Part shown: positions 44,910 through 54,816 of the stretch, piece by piece | How positions within the stretch are numbered: the first letter of the stretch is position 1 | Layout of the letters: every line of letters starts with the position of its first letter | The notes under the pieces: model-generated | What the model was told of the DNA's origin: nothing | Databases searched by the model: none | The model's input: only the letters and a program-made list of their open reading frames with translations | Assembly (NCBI RefSeq): GCF_001662305.1 | Contig: NZ_BDEP01000011.1 | Location: 1-64,000 of the forward strand | Reading direction: 5' to 3' | From: Halomonas caseinilytica | GTDB lineage: Bacteria; Pseudomonadota; Gammaproteobacteria; Pseudomonadales; Halomonadaceae | DNA length: 64,000 bases | Made by a program: the position numbers and the translations under genes

Positions 44910-45844
44910 TTTTTGGCTCCAGACAATTTCTCTAGATCTACACCAGGCGGTAAAACCTTAATAGGCTTGTATTGAGCTTTTTGAAACTGGGAAACATCAA
45001 TCCCATACTCATTTGCCAACATCTGATTGCCTTGTTTGAAGTAATCATCAAGGGCTTGCTGCTCAGGAACAGAAAACAATACGTGCCTATCTCGATCCGT
45101 CGGAATTTTTGCAGAAAGCGATATCACTTCATTCCGGATTCGGGAAAAACCAGCAGCATCGGTGGCCTTACGACCTCTCGCTTGCAGAACAGCAAGGCAT
45201 CGAGTTGGCAAGGAAGGATTGACCGTTCTGTTGCCATTCGCATCCTTGTACTGAACGGGTATGGAGAACTTTTCAAAAAAGTCTTCTACAACAGACAGGC
45301 CATAAGGAATAACAGTGATATTGTTGGCGCCTACCACATCCGCCCACTGCTTAACATTCTGGTAAAAATTAAGCCAATGGATGTTCCGCATGGACAAAGA
45401 GAACAGCGATGCACCGTAGCGCACATTAGGGTCTTTAACCAGCTGGTTGAAAAGTGAAAGTAAAAGCTCCGATTGGGAGCGAACGGTGAAAATCACCTGG
45501 ACACGCTCAAAATGCTGGGCAACAAACTCCTTGAACTTTGAATTATTGAAATAAAAGGGAGAAAGCTCAGAGGAAATCAAGACATCATGCGCCGGGGAAC
45601 TCTCCATTTCCAGCCGAAGTGCCTCCAGGGCCTCAGCCGGCGTCATGTTACTTTGATAAGAACCGCTTCCCTGAAAAGAGAGTGCAAATGGATGATGTGA
45701 GTGATCAGGCCATTGCAAGCTTTGAGGGTAAAGCACCCCCTTGGCCAAAAAGTCGTCTTTTTGTTCCTGGATTTGTGCCTGGATTGCAGAAGTGCCAGTT
45801 TTTGACCAGCCAACATGCAAATAAAGTGTATCTTTTTTCATCAT
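44906..45844 (-). CDS. Sulfotransferase-like protein
   Basis: The 312-residue protein has LYLHVGWSKTGTSAIQAQI at the N-terminus and VIFTVRSQSELLLSLFNQLV further on, both in the normal places for PAPS binding, with VLISSELSPFYF between them. It overlaps the upstream RgpF-HAD gene (ATGA) and the downstream sulfotransferase gene. Its GC content is higher than in the four sulfotransferase/GT61 genes downstream, so it marks the edge of the AT-rich island. Acceptor unknown. Confidence 0.75.
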   Translation of the reverse strand: MMKKDTLYLHVGWSKTGTSAIQAQIQEQKDDFLAKGVLYPQSLQWPDHSHHPFALSFQGSGSYQSNMTPAEALEALRLEMESSPAHDVLISSELSPFYFNNSKFKEFVAQHFERVQVIFTVRSQSELLLSLFNQLVKDPNVRYGASLFSLSMRNIHWLNFYQNVKQWADVVGANNITVIPYGLSVVEDFFEKFSIPVQYKDANGNRTVNPSLPTRCLAVLQARGRKATDAAGFSRIRNEVISLSAKIPTDRDRHVLFSVPEQQALDDYFKQGNQMLANEYGIDVSQFQKAQYKPIKVLPPGVDLEKLSGAKK

Positions 45845-47778
45845 TCACCAATAAAAGGGTTGCGGCCAACCTGGCTAACCAGCTTTCCCCACTTGAGAAT
45901 CTGATGCTCATCAAGTGCTTCGTCGCCTTGCAGTACGTCGGGAAAGCCCAAGGCCTGCCACTTATCCATCGGATGCAGGATATGGAAAGTTGTCAGACCA
46001 AGATCTCCCGGTAGCTGTGCATCGGCTACCACGTTGTCACCAATATGCAAATAACGCTGAATCCCTTCGTTTGCAAGGTCTTCCTTGACCATACGCCACA
46101 TGGTGCCATTATCTTTACGCTTCTGCTCTTCACTCGAGACCAGAAGACGATATGGTACACTGACTCCGGCTTTCTTTAGCATTAAGCCTACCTGGCCACG
46201 CGTATAATAAGTATCGGATATCACCCATAGCTTGTGCCCAATACTACCGAGATGATTGAAAAGCTCGACCATTTCATCCTTTGCTCGGATCATTTTCAAG
46301 TCCAGCTCGAACTCTTCCTGCATCAAGTCCGCCGCCTCATGATCCGAGATGCCAAGAGCCTTTCCGACCTCACCGTATACGTCTTTTATACTGACATCGC
46401 CACTGAAGTCCGCTTTCTTTCTTAACGCCAATTCATAGCGATTACGGATCTTCACGAACTCTTGCGCCGAACCAACCAGACCACTGGTAGCTAGCTGCTG
46501 CCCTAATTTAAGCTTCGCGTAATCGGGAGCCGTATATTCCCGCCTCACCAATGTATCGAAGACATCAAAACTAATGCACTCATGCGCTTGAATGGCAGGC
46601 AAATGCTGATTGAGCCCGGAACCTTGATAACTGCTGAAGGTATAGGAATGATCACGAGTAAATTGCCCTGTTGGGGGGTAATAGAAAAATTCCCCATACC
46701 CTCTTTTTTGGGCAGCCTTGCCAAGCACTCGCTCCAGAGCATGCAACATGGAGCCATCGTTCGGCAAAGGCTCCTCGGGAAAATCCTCGTAGGTCCACTG
46801 CTTCGACAAAAGGTCTTTCAGTGCCTGCGGGCGCGCCCAGAACATTCCTCCAGCCGGATAACTCAAAAACCCACTCGTTCTGGGAAGGTCAAATTCTTCT
46901 TCCAAAGCCCTCACAAAGGGAACATTCATGGTCAGATGGTTGACCCACGTCGGCATCATCCAGAATGTCGTAGGATAATAGACCCCCAGTTCACTGTTAT
47001 CAGCGAAGCTGTTCAAAATCCCGGACGTCACCGCCGGGTCTCGCAGTATGTACTCCGTCAGATAATCGGCCCATTGGGTCTGTTCTTTCCCAGAGTAAAG
47101 CGACTTTTTCGAATGCAGATGGCAAAAGAGATCATACTCCCGGAGTTTTTCTGCATACTCGACTAGCATCGGACCGAAGTTGCGGCCTCGATTGGGAACA
47201 ACACGAATTTCCAGATTCTTGACTTTCGGGTGCTTGCCAAAGGTTCGCCTAGCATGTTCCACCAACGAATCGTTGGCCAAGGTCAAGAGTATGTCCAGCT
47301 CAATGGGAAAAGCATTTAGTGCTTGTGCGAACCGATCAATGAAGTCATCGTAGAAAATGTGCAAACAAGCAGCCACTTTCAACTCTTGAGCCGCTGCATT
47401 GACTTCACGTTCAGGCGTCAAGACATTGCGGGGCATCCAGCGCGGTGCATACGGTGCATAGCGCCTTCCTTCCTGCCTGCCATGCATCAAATAATGAAGA
47501 AGTGGGCTTACCTGGCCATGGAAGACATCCATGTAGGTACGATGATAGGTTTCATTGTCAAATGCAGGAGAGGGATTGACAGGTGAAAAACGAGACTTCC
47601 GCACATAATCCTTGAAAGCCTCAACGTTACTGGGGAATGTCCTACCATAGTGCTCCTGGTACCAGCTCGGATTGAAAAGCCCCAGCGATACGGCTTCTTC
47701 GGTCAGTTGCTCGTAATCGATGCCTTGTCCAGCGCCCGCTTTCAGCCTAGTGCTCAGCGACTTAATACTCTTGAACAT
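45841..47778 (-). CDS. Rhamnan synthesis protein F domain fused to a HAD domain
   Basis: Order of domains in this 645-residue protein: a short PDVA-like module (about 30-110; FNPSWYQEHYG, PLLHYLMHGRQEGRRY), an RgpF-type glycosyltransferase domain (about 130-370; CHLHSKKS, GVYYPTTFW, YPAGGMFWAR), then a HAD domain from about 405 with FDVFDTLVRR and GDNVVADAQLPG. RgpF proteins extend or modify rhamnose-containing chains, which agrees with the rfb genes upstream. HAD domains of this subtype are often attached to glycosyltransferases; the catalytic Asp pair is present. I prefer the ATG at 47778, 6 bases after GGGA, over one two codons earlier. Confidence 0.82.
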   Translation of the reverse strand: MFKSIKSLSTRLKAGAGQGIDYEQLTEEAVSLGLFNPSWYQEHYGRTFPSNVEAFKDYVRKSRFSPVNPSPAFDNETYHRTYMDVFHGQVSPLLHYLMHGRQEGRRYAPYAPRWMPRNVLTPEREVNAAAQELKVAACLHIFYDDFIDRFAQALNAFPIELDILLTLANDSLVEHARRTFGKHPKVKNLEIRVVPNRGRNFGPMLVEYAEKLREYDLFCHLHSKKSLYSGKEQTQWADYLTEYILRDPAVTSGILNSFADNSELGVYYPTTFWMMPTWVNHLTMNVPFVRALEEEFDLPRTSGFLSYPAGGMFWARPQALKDLLSKQWTYEDFPEEPLPNDGSMLHALERVLGKAAQKRGYGEFFYYPPTGQFTRDHSYTFSSYQGSGLNQHLPAIQAHECISFDVFDTLVRREYTAPDYAKLKLGQQLATSGLVGSAQEFVKIRNRYELALRKKADFSGDVSIKDVYGEVGKALGISDHEAADLMQEEFELDLKMIRAKDEMVELFNHLGSIGHKLWVISDTYYTRGQVGLMLKKAGVSVPYRLLVSSEEQKRKDNGTMWRMVKEDLANEGIQRYLHIGDNVVADAQLPGDLGLTTFHILHPMDKWQALGFPDVLQGDEALDEHQILKWGKLVSQVGRNPFIGE

Positions 47779-47790
47779 ACCCATTCCCGA

Positions 47791-48834
47791 TTAGATGCCG
47801 AATATCTGAAGAGGGGTTACCATGCCATTGCCGGTAATATCATCATCGGCCGTGAACAGGTGCCAGGCGGCTTGCGGTATTGCCCCGGGGCGAGTGGAAA
47901 ACACCTCGAACAAGGCTTCCACTTCCTCCTTGGTATAAGTAACGTCATTCTGTAACGCTTCTGTCACTGCCTCTATCGCACCTTCGAGTACGGTTTGAAG
48001 GTTCTGGTAGTAGCGCTGGCTGGATGCTTCCCTTCCATAGAAGAAGATGAACTCACCACCCTGTGCCTGACGAACGTCTACGACCTGTCCATGCGGCGCC
48101 GTCATCATGCATTCCAACAACAACGAGCGTTCCAGCATGGTGTAATTTTCCTGCCAGTTCACTCCTTCACGGAAAACCCCGGTCAGTTGGGCTGTATTGC
48201 TTCCAATTTCCTGCTTGCCTGGCTTCGTGGCAATGAAATACAGCCCTTCCGTATCACGCCCCAAGAACCTGGTGCAAAGCTTCTGGATCGAACCGGAATA
48301 GCCGACATCCAGCATCAAGGGAACAGGGTCCCCTTCCAGCCCTTGGCTTCGGAAGTAATGTTCCATCGCCTGACGTGTGGGCTTGACTTGTTGTTGCAAA
48401 CGCTCATCGTGGGGCTTGAGCCATTCCCGCACTTCGTCGGCATTATCTGGTAACGTTACCCCGAACCCCAGTACCTCCGAAGGAATGCAGGCAAAGGCTT
48501 CATGCATCTGCAAACCAAAGCGTTTCATCATCAAATCGAGCACCGTACCCTTGAATTCCATTTTCAAGGCAACGGTATATGTCAATGACTCCCCAAGCAT
48601 GGCCCGGAACAGCAAAGTCCGAGAAAGTTTCAAGTAAATCGGTTCATGGTCCAACCGAATGAGCTTTTCCTCGGAAAGGTGAGTCAGCAACTTATGGATC
48701 AACCAGCCTTCCCTGGCCAGGCACACAGGCAGTTTCCCTTCTGCATGCCGTTCCACCTCTCTTACATACTCGGTAAGCGAGGGCCCCAGGAAAGAAGCGC
48801 CAAATTCTTTCAGCGCGCAATATGTTTCTTTCAT
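47791..48834 (-). CDS. HAD-associated C-terminal-type protein of unknown function
   Basis: This 347-residue protein has LPVCLAREGWLIHKLL, YLKLSRTLLFRAML and LMLDVGYSGSIQKL. I recognise these blocks from the region that normally follows a HAD domain in large glycosyltransferase-HAD polypeptides. Here that region is a separate gene, 12 bases upstream of the RgpF-HAD gene, so the two proteins may form one functional unit. No catalytic motif can be named. Base composition is ordinary for the locus. Confidence 0.6.
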   Translation of the reverse strand: MKETYCALKEFGASFLGPSLTEYVREVERHAEGKLPVCLAREGWLIHKLLTHLSEEKLIRLDHEPIYLKLSRTLLFRAMLGESLTYTVALKMEFKGTVLDLMMKRFGLQMHEAFACIPSEVLGFGVTLPDNADEVREWLKPHDERLQQQVKPTRQAMEHYFRSQGLEGDPVPLMLDVGYSGSIQKLCTRFLGRDTEGLYFIATKPGKQEIGSNTAQLTGVFREGVNWQENYTMLERSLLLECMMTAPHGQVVDVRQAQGGEFIFFYGREASSQRYYQNLQTVLEGAIEAVTEALQNDVTYTKEEVEALFEVFSTRPGAIPQAAWHLFTADDDITGNGMVTPLQIFGI

Positions 48835-48865
48835 ATCATCCCTGCTATATGAAATTCATGGTCAA

Positions 48866-49414
48866 TCATGTGAATTTTGCCGCGAACTCGAAAGTATCAC
48901 CTTGGGCATCCTTGTCGGATACGCGTGGAGCCTGCCCACTCACCAGAGGCCAGTCAATTGCTAGAGAAGGATCATCCCAACGGATGCAATATTCATCGCC
49001 GGGATTATAATAATCCGTGCACTTGTACTGAAATTCAGCTTCATCGCTGATTACATAAAACGCGTGCGCAAAGCCGGGCGGCACCCATAGCATCTGCTTG
49101 TTATCCGCGCTCAGTCGCGCTCCCACCCATTGCCCGAATGTCGGACTGCTCTGGCGCAGGTCAACGGCCACATCGTAAACCTCTCCTTGAGTGGCACGTA
49201 CCAACTTGCCTTGCGGTTTTTCAAGTTGGTAATGGAGCCCTCGAAGAATACCGTGGCTGGACTTGCTATGATTATCCTGCACGAAGGTGTAGTTTCCACA
49301 GTGTTGCTCGAATTCGCTCTGGCGGAAGGTCTCCATGAAGAAGCCCCTTTCATCACCAAAAACCTGTGGTGTGAGTAGCACGACGTCCGGTATCTGTAGC
49401 TTTTCGAATTCCAT
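48866..49414 (-). CDS. rfbC: dTDP-4-dehydrorhamnose 3,5-epimerase
   Basis: RfbC (RmlC) makes dTDP-4-keto-L-rhamnose from the 6-deoxy-4-keto-glucose nucleotide. The 182-residue cupin has FGDERGFFMETF, NHSKSSHGILRGLHYQ with the catalytic His, and WVPPGFAHAFYV. I use the ATG at 49414 (MEFEKLQIPD), where the family N-terminus begins; a TTG three codons earlier is possible. It is last in the order rfbB-rfbD-rfbA-rfbC. Confidence 0.95.
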   Translation of the reverse strand: MEFEKLQIPDVVLLTPQVFGDERGFFMETFRQSEFEQHCGNYTFVQDNHSKSSHGILRGLHYQLEKPQGKLVRATQGEVYDVAVDLRQSSPTFGQWVGARLSADNKQMLWVPPGFAHAFYVISDEAEFQYKCTDYYNPGDEYCIRWDDPSLAIDWPLVSGQAPRVSDKDAQGDTFEFAAKFT

Positions 49415-49454
49415 AGGGTCCAATACACTCTGATGTTGAAAGAACAGGACGCCT

Positions 49455-50360
49455 TCAGTTATCGGCCTGCGAGGCTCTCCATTTGCTATCCTGACTGACC
49501 AGACGTTTCAGGTACTTGCCATACCCCGTCTTGGCCAGGGAATCTGCCCTGGCGAGCAAGTGGCTGTCGTCAACCCAACCTTGCATCCAGGCAATTTCAT
49601 CCAGGCATGCAATCTTCAATCCCTGACGGTGCTCAATGGTTTGCACGTACTGGCTAGCTTCCATCAGGCTGTCATGCGTGCCGGTATCGAGCCATGCGAA
49701 ACCACGGCCCAGTCGCTCCACGTGTAGGTCTCCACGCTCAAGATACGCATTATTGACACACGTAATTTCCAACTCGCCGCGAGCCGAAGGCTTGACAGCC
49801 TTCGCTATCTCGACAACGTCGTTGTCGTAAAAATACAGCCCGGTAACAGCATAGGGAGAACGAGGATTCTCGGGCTTTTCTTCTATCGACACCGCCTTGC
49901 CGGTGTCGTCAAACTCCACCACACCGAAACGTTCCGGATCCTTGACCAGATAGCCGAATACGGTCGCGCCACTTTCCTGCATTGCTGCGCGCTTCAACTG
50001 ATCGGAAAAGTGCTGACCATGGAAAATATTGTCGCCCAGTACCAGGCAGACCGAGTCATTGCCGATGAACTCTTCACCAATGATAAAAGCTTGTGCCAGA
50101 CCATCCGGTGAAGGCTGCTCGGCATATTCGAAGGTGACACCAAACTGCTCGCCACTTCCCAACAAATGCTCATACTGTGGCAGATCGTCCGGTGTGGAGA
50201 TAATGAGAATCTCACGAATGCCGGCCAGCATGAGAACCGAGATGGGATAATAGATCATCGGTTTGTCATAAACCGGCAGCAATTGCTTGGATACCCCATA
50301 AGTAATGGGATGCAAGCGGGTTCCTGAACCACCAGCGAGAATAATGCCCTTCCGTGCCAT
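49455..50360 (-). CDS. rfbA: Glucose-1-phosphate thymidylyltransferase
   Basis: RfbA (RmlA) joins dTTP and glucose-1-phosphate to dTDP-glucose, the first step of dTDP-L-rhamnose synthesis. The 301-residue protein contains the signature [12 protein letters not shown] (9-20), [25 protein letters not shown] and [15 protein letters not shown], all intact. GGGAG lies 8 bases before the ATG at 50360. A 118-base gap separates it from rfbD. Confidence 0.96.
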   Translation of the reverse strand: MARKGIILAGGSGTRLHPITYGVSKQLLPVYDKPMIYYPISVLMLAGIREILIISTPDDLPQYEHLLGSGEQFGVTFEYAEQPSPDGLAQAFIIGEEFIGNDSVCLVLGDNIFHGQHFSDQLKRAAMQESGATVFGYLVKDPERFGVVEFDDTGKAVSIEEKPENPRSPYAVTGLYFYDNDVVEIAKAVKPSARGELEITCVNNAYLERGDLHVERLGRGFAWLDTGTHDSLMEASQYVQTIEHRQGLKIACLDEIAWMQGWVDDSHLLARADSLAKTGYGKYLKRLVSQDSKWRASQADN

Positions 50361-50478
50361 AAAAAATACTCCCGTTTGTTATTTGCCGGATAGAAAATCC
50401 TGAAGGTGGCAACCAATGAGCCCCGATTATCCACACATCTTACGGGCTCGTCGACGTTCGGCCACCGTCAGGGAGGGG

Positions 50479-51363
50479 CTAGTGCTCCAGGTATTCCGCG
50501 AGTGTCAACATCAGCTGCGAACGCCAATCTGGCAGCGAAATGCCCAGGGCCTCTTCCAGCTTGTCCAGCGTTAATCGTGAATTGAGTGGCCGCGTAGCAG
50601 GCGTCGGATATTCCGAGGTCGGAATGCCTGCGACCTGAGAAGGGTCAACGACCAGTGTTTCTCCAGCTGCACTGGCTTGGCGGAATATCTCGCTGGCAAA
50701 TCCATGCCAGCTCGTCTCGCCACGTGGAGCGAGATGATACAGACCGCTTTCCACACGTCCCTTGAGCAGGCCATGCAATGCCATCAAGGTCACGTCAGCA
50801 ATCAATCTGGCCGGTGTCGGCGCCCCAATCTGGTCATTGACGATTTTCAGCGCACTGCGCTCACGGGCCAGCCGCAACATGGTCTTCATGAAATTGTGGC
50901 CACGAGCGCTGTAGACCCAACTGGTCCGCATGATCAGATGCCGACAGCCGCTTGCCTGTATGGCCTGGTCACCCGCCAGCTTGCTGGTGCCATATACCGA
51001 AGCCGGCCCGGTGGTGCTGTTCTCCCGCCACGCGGCCTGGCCATCCCCGGGATAGACGTAATCCGACGAGAAATGCACCAGGGGGATATCGAGTTCACAT
51101 GCGTGACGTGCCAACTGTCCGGGCAACGCCGCATTGAGGCTATGGGCCAGCTCGGGTTCTTCCTCGGCCTTGTCCACAGCGGTGTAGGCCGCCGCATTGA
51201 CGATCAAGGCGGGTTGTAGCTCATTGATATAGGCCGACACAGCCCTGAGATCAGCCAGGTCCAGCTCGGAACGCTTCGGTGCCACCACGTCACCCAGCAC
51301 CGTCAATCGACGTTCCAGCTCGAACCCGACCTGACCCGAGCTACCAAGCAGCAGTAGCTTCAT
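50479..51363 (-). CDS. rfbD: dTDP-4-dehydrorhamnose reductase
   Basis: RfbD (RmlD) performs the last step, reduction to dTDP-L-rhamnose. The 294-residue extended SDR has GSSGQVG (7-13), [24 protein letters not shown] and the catalytic YGTSKLAGD. The start overlaps the rfbB stop by 4 bases. All three catalytic residues can be seen, so it should be active. Confidence 0.95.
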   Translation of the reverse strand: MKLLLLGSSGQVGFELERRLTVLGDVVAPKRSELDLADLRAVSAYINELQPALIVNAAAYTAVDKAEEEPELAHSLNAALPGQLARHACELDIPLVHFSSDYVYPGDGQAAWRENSTTGPASVYGTSKLAGDQAIQASGCRHLIMRTSWVYSARGHNFMKTMLRLARERSALKIVNDQIGAPTPARLIADVTLMALHGLLKGRVESGLYHLAPRGETSWHGFASEIFRQASAAGETLVVDPSQVAGIPTSEYPTPATRPLNSRLTLDKLEEALGISLPDWRSQLMLTLAEYLEH

Positions 51364-52436
51364 GTCAGTACTCCCAGACGTTCACCGCGGTAACTACCAT
51401 CCTGTACACGCTGCCACCATTCACGGTTGGCCAGATACCAGTCGACAGTCTTGGCCAGACCAGTTTCGAATGTCTCGGCCGGCACCCATCCCAGTTCCCG
51501 CTCGAGTTTGGAAGCATCGATCGCATAACGCACATCATGGCCGGGCCGATCGGCAACGAAGGTAATCAGGTCACGATGAGAATCAGACGAGAGGTGCGAG
51601 GTGCCGACCCGATCATCGAGCAAGTCGCACAGCGTCTCGACCACCTCAAGGTTAGTCTTTTCGTTGTGCCCACCGATATTGTATGTCTCGCCAGTCTGCC
51701 CCTGCGTTGCCACCTTGATCAACGCCCGAGCGTGATCCTCGACATAGAGCCAGTCACGCACTTGCATGCCGTCGCCATATACCGGCAAAGGCTTGCCTGC
51801 AAGCGCATTCAGGATCATCAAGGGAATCAACTTTTCGGGAAAATGATAAGGCCCGTAATTATTTGAACAGTTGGTAATCAATGACGGCAGGCCATATGTC
51901 CGGTACCAGGCACGCACCAAATGATCGGAACTCGCCTTGCTGGCCGAGTACGGTGAGCTTGGCGCATACGGCGTGGTTTCCGTGAACAGCGCACCGCTCT
52001 CTTCCAGATCGCCATAGACTTCGTCGGTGGAGATATGATGAAAGCGAAACCCTTCCGCCTTCTGCGGATCACTGTCCTTGAGCTGCTGCCAGTAAAGACG
52101 CGCCGCTTCCAGCAATACCGTGGTGCCCACGACATTGGTCTGGATGAATTCAGCCGGTCCATCGATGGAACGATCAACATGGCTCTCTGCTGCCAGGTGC
52201 ATCACCACGTCCGGCTGGAATTTCTCGAAGACACCTTGCATTGCCTTGGCGTCGCCAATATCCGCCTGCACGAAATAATAGCGTTCATTACTCTCGACGC
52301 TGGTCAAGGATTCGAGATTACCCGCATAGGTCAATTTGTCGATATTGACCACGCGATGTTCGGAATTGCCTATCAACTCGCGCACAACAGCAGAGCCGAT
52401 AAAGCCAGCCCCACCGGTCACCAGAAAGGTTTTCAT
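51360..52436 (-). CDS. rfbB: dTDP-glucose 4,6-dehydratase
   Basis: RfbB (RmlB) converts dTDP-glucose to the 4-keto-6-deoxy sugar. The 358-residue protein has TGGAGFIG (7-14), the STDEVYGD catalytic loop (Thr137, Asp138, Glu139) and YSASKASSD with Tyr163 and Lys167. I use MKTFLVTGG at 52436; a Met directly before it is equally possible. It follows a GT4 gene by 68 bases. Confidence 0.96.
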   Translation of the reverse strand: MKTFLVTGGAGFIGSAVVRELIGNSEHRVVNIDKLTYAGNLESLTSVESNERYYFVQADIGDAKAMQGVFEKFQPDVVMHLAAESHVDRSIDGPAEFIQTNVVGTTVLLEAARLYWQQLKDSDPQKAEGFRFHHISTDEVYGDLEESGALFTETTPYAPSSPYSASKASSDHLVRAWYRTYGLPSLITNCSNNYGPYHFPEKLIPLMILNALAGKPLPVYGDGMQVRDWLYVEDHARALIKVATQGQTGETYNIGGHNEKTNLEVVETLCDLLDDRVGTSHLSSDSHRDLITFVADRPGHDVRYAIDASKLERELGWVPAETFETGLAKTVDWYLANREWWQRVQDGSYRGERLGVLT

Positions 52437-52504
52437 CATATGCAATAAATGCCGTAAAGAGTGAATGACGTACCGGGCAGCGAAGCCCTGCACTTACCAG
52501 GTAA

Positions 52505-54094
52505 TCAAACAGACCTGGCCGCCTTGATGCGCTGATAGAACTGCCAGTAGTCCTCGGCCATCTGATCGATGCTGCGCTGGCCACTTTCCTGCCAATACCT
52601 TACATGCTGCTGGGCCTGCTGCCAGCGATCCGGCTGCACCGCCGTCTTGAGCGCAGTGGCCATGGCCTCGACTGTCAGCGGTTGAACCGCCCAACCCGCA
52701 CCAGTCTCGCGCAAGCGCTCGCCTACCGCGCCGATATTGAAGCCAAGGACCGGCACACCCGACGACCATAATTCCGTCAAGGTATGACACCAGGTTTCAG
52801 CCCACAGCGACAATACAGCTCCCAGGTGCGGCCGGATACGAGCGACATGCCACTGAAACTCATCGCGCCGATAAACGCCGTGCACAATGACATTTTCCGG
52901 CCACGACCAATCCAGAGCGCTATCGATCGTTCCCAACACATGCCACCGAACATGCGACAGCGATGGCAGGCGCGCCAACTCGCTCAGTACCGCCGCTCCC
53001 TTGGCTTGCGTGATATGCCCGGGGACTAGAACACGTAGCTCCGGCGGCGCTTCCGCATTTGACTCGTGCGATGGACATTCAGCCAACATCACCTGGTGCA
53101 CGAAATCGCGACCATGTTCGATCACTTCAAAAGGCCGATCAGCAAGAAATGGAAACACTGTACTCAGTAGTTTCCGTGCACTTTGTGACGTCGTAATGAA
53201 GGCATCGCAGCGTGCCAGCATGCCAGCAAACTGCTGCTGCCATGTATAAATTCCATCATGCTTGAGGGCAGGAATCTGTTCGCTGGTCCATAACTCCTGG
53301 GAGCATTCACCTCTCGATGCGGTACAGCGGCCGCCACAAAAGCGCCACTGTTCATCAAGCAACTTTACCGACGGGCACACCGTATAATAGTCATGAAAGG
53401 AGAGCACCACCGGTACACCACGCTGATTAGCAACCGCCGCTATTCCCAGCCCCTGCCAGGCCATATGGCGTATATGCACCAAGGATATGCCATAGGCACT
53501 CAACCAGGCCGACACCACCTCATCATACTCGACCGAACGATGAGGAAAGGCATCAATCGGCACATCCAGCGCATGGCGCTCGAGTGGGACATAAATGCCC
53601 GACCAGAAAAGATACAGCACCAGTTCCCGGCCTGTGCAGCGCAATACCAAGCATTCCGCACGCCCCTTCAGCGCCTGCATCAGATCCTGGTTGGTTTGAG
53701 GCGTACCACCGGATTGCAGCGACAGCACGAACAGGATGCGCTGGACATTCTCGGGTTGACTGCCCGGGTGAGTCCCGAACCATGCCGGAAGATCCTCCGG
53801 CACAGGGGACTCCGGCCAAATATCAACGCGCGACACCATGCGTTGCTCGGCCCGCCCTGACAGGAGGTAGTGAGCCAACGCATTCTGCCCCGCTCGCGCC
53901 ACATCGGGGTTAGCTTCGAGATAGGCATCCGGATCGAATCGCGGACCCGGAGCACGGCCCCACTCAAACCCGTAAGTTCGGAAATGCGCCCAGGGGCTCA
54001 TGCCACTGAGCGCGACATCCGGGTAGTGACGCTGATACCAGTTCGCATCAAACAGTCCAGAGGCGTTCAGGCACTCGGCCAGATGATCGTTCAA
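52505..54094 (-). CDS. GT4-type glycosyltransferase with N-terminal PDVA modules
   Basis: This 529-residue protein begins with two short modules (NWYQRHYPDVALSG, then FDPDAYLEANPDVARAG, each followed by a xHYLxxG-type segment; residues ~15-90). A GT-B glycosyltransferase follows (about 120-510) with HGVYRRDEFQWH and ELWSSGVPVLGFNIGAVGERL. The start is TTG at 54094, directly after AAGGAGG, and no ATG occurs before residue 33, which would cut the first module, so TTG is accepted. It lies 11 bases after the gene for a PDVA protein with no catalytic domain. Donor and acceptor sugars are unknown. Confidence 0.82.
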   Translation of the reverse strand: MNDHLAECLNASGLFDANWYQRHYPDVALSGMSPWAHFRTYGFEWGRAPGPRFDPDAYLEANPDVARAGQNALAHYLLSGRAEQRMVSRVDIWPESPVPEDLPAWFGTHPGSQPENVQRILFVLSLQSGGTPQTNQDLMQALKGRAECLVLRCTGRELVLYLFWSGIYVPLERHALDVPIDAFPHRSVEYDEVVSAWLSAYGISLVHIRHMAWQGLGIAAVANQRGVPVVLSFHDYYTVCPSVKLLDEQWRFCGGRCTASRGECSQELWTSEQIPALKHDGIYTWQQQFAGMLARCDAFITTSQSARKLLSTVFPFLADRPFEVIEHGRDFVHQVMLAECPSHESNAEAPPELRVLVPGHITQAKGAAVLSELARLPSLSHVRWHVLGTIDSALDWSWPENVIVHGVYRRDEFQWHVARIRPHLGAVLSLWAETWCHTLTELWSSGVPVLGFNIGAVGERLRETGAGWAVQPLTVEAMATALKTAVQPDRWQQAQQHVRYWQESGQRSIDQMAEDYWQFYQRIKAARSV

Positions 54095-54105
54095 GCTGCC
54101 TCCTT

Positions 54106-54690
54106 TCAGGCAGGCTTGATCTGGCGGTTTTCATCGCGCCCATACAACAGATAGTGCGCCAGCGGATTCACCTTGCTGCGCGCGACATCCGGATACTGCT
54201 CAAGGTAGAAGCTTGAATCGAAATTCGGGCCAGGATCGCGCCCCTCGAAGCCTCCGAACATCAAATAGTGCTCGTAAGGTGCCTGACGATAACGTTCGAC
54301 CTGCCGCAGGTCCGGATAGGCTTCCAGATACCAGGCACCGTCGAACAGCTCGCTCTGGCTGACCAGGTTCCGATACTCGAGCTGACGCGCTCGATCGCCA
54401 TCGGTCAGCTCCACCGCTTGATACGCCGGGTCATCCTGAACAGCAGCGGCAGGTTCAGGGGCGCTCGCGGCGGCCTCCTCTTCCTGTGCGGCCTGCTCAC
54501 GAAGCTCATTGAGCTGCTGTTGCAGCGTCTCCTTCTGAGCACGCTCCTCTTCCAGGCTACGGGTCAACTTCGCCAGCTCCTGGAAGCGCTTATCGAGTGA
54601 CGCCTCAGCCGCTTGCAGTTTCTGCTCAAGCTCACGGATCCGCATTTCAGCCCCCTGGCCACCCGCTGAGGAAGTCATCGGTTCGCTCAT
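54106..54690 (-). CDS. Coiled-coil protein with two PDVA modules, no enzyme domain
   Basis: The 194-residue protein has a predicted coiled coil at about 15-75 (IRELEQKLQAAEASLDKRF and further heptads), an Ala/Glu/Pro linker, and two PDVA modules at about 105-190 (FDGAWYLEAYPDLRQ, FDSSFYLEQYPDVARS, NPLAHYLLYGRDENRQ). It lacks catalytic motifs and membrane segments. AGGAG lies 6 bases before the ATG at 54690. Because the two neighbouring glycosyltransferases begin with the same modules, I infer a scaffold or chain-length-control role that brings them together; this is not shown by sequence alone. Confidence 0.7.
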   Translation of the reverse strand: MSEPMTSSAGGQGAEMRIRELEQKLQAAEASLDKRFQELAKLTRSLEEERAQKETLQQQLNELREQAAQEEEAAASAPEPAAAVQDDPAYQAVELTDGDRARQLEYRNLVSQSELFDGAWYLEAYPDLRQVERYRQAPYEHYLMFGGFEGRDPGPNFDSSFYLEQYPDVARSKVNPLAHYLLYGRDENRQIKPA

Positions 54691-54816
54691 CAATTTCTCC
54701 TGTTGACTTTTATACACCAAGCTTTCACTGGCTCGTTATTTATCTGCGAGACGCGCGGTTTACTGGGCAAACACGACGCCACATCCCTGTCAAAACCCCA
54801 TCATGCCGTCAAACGC

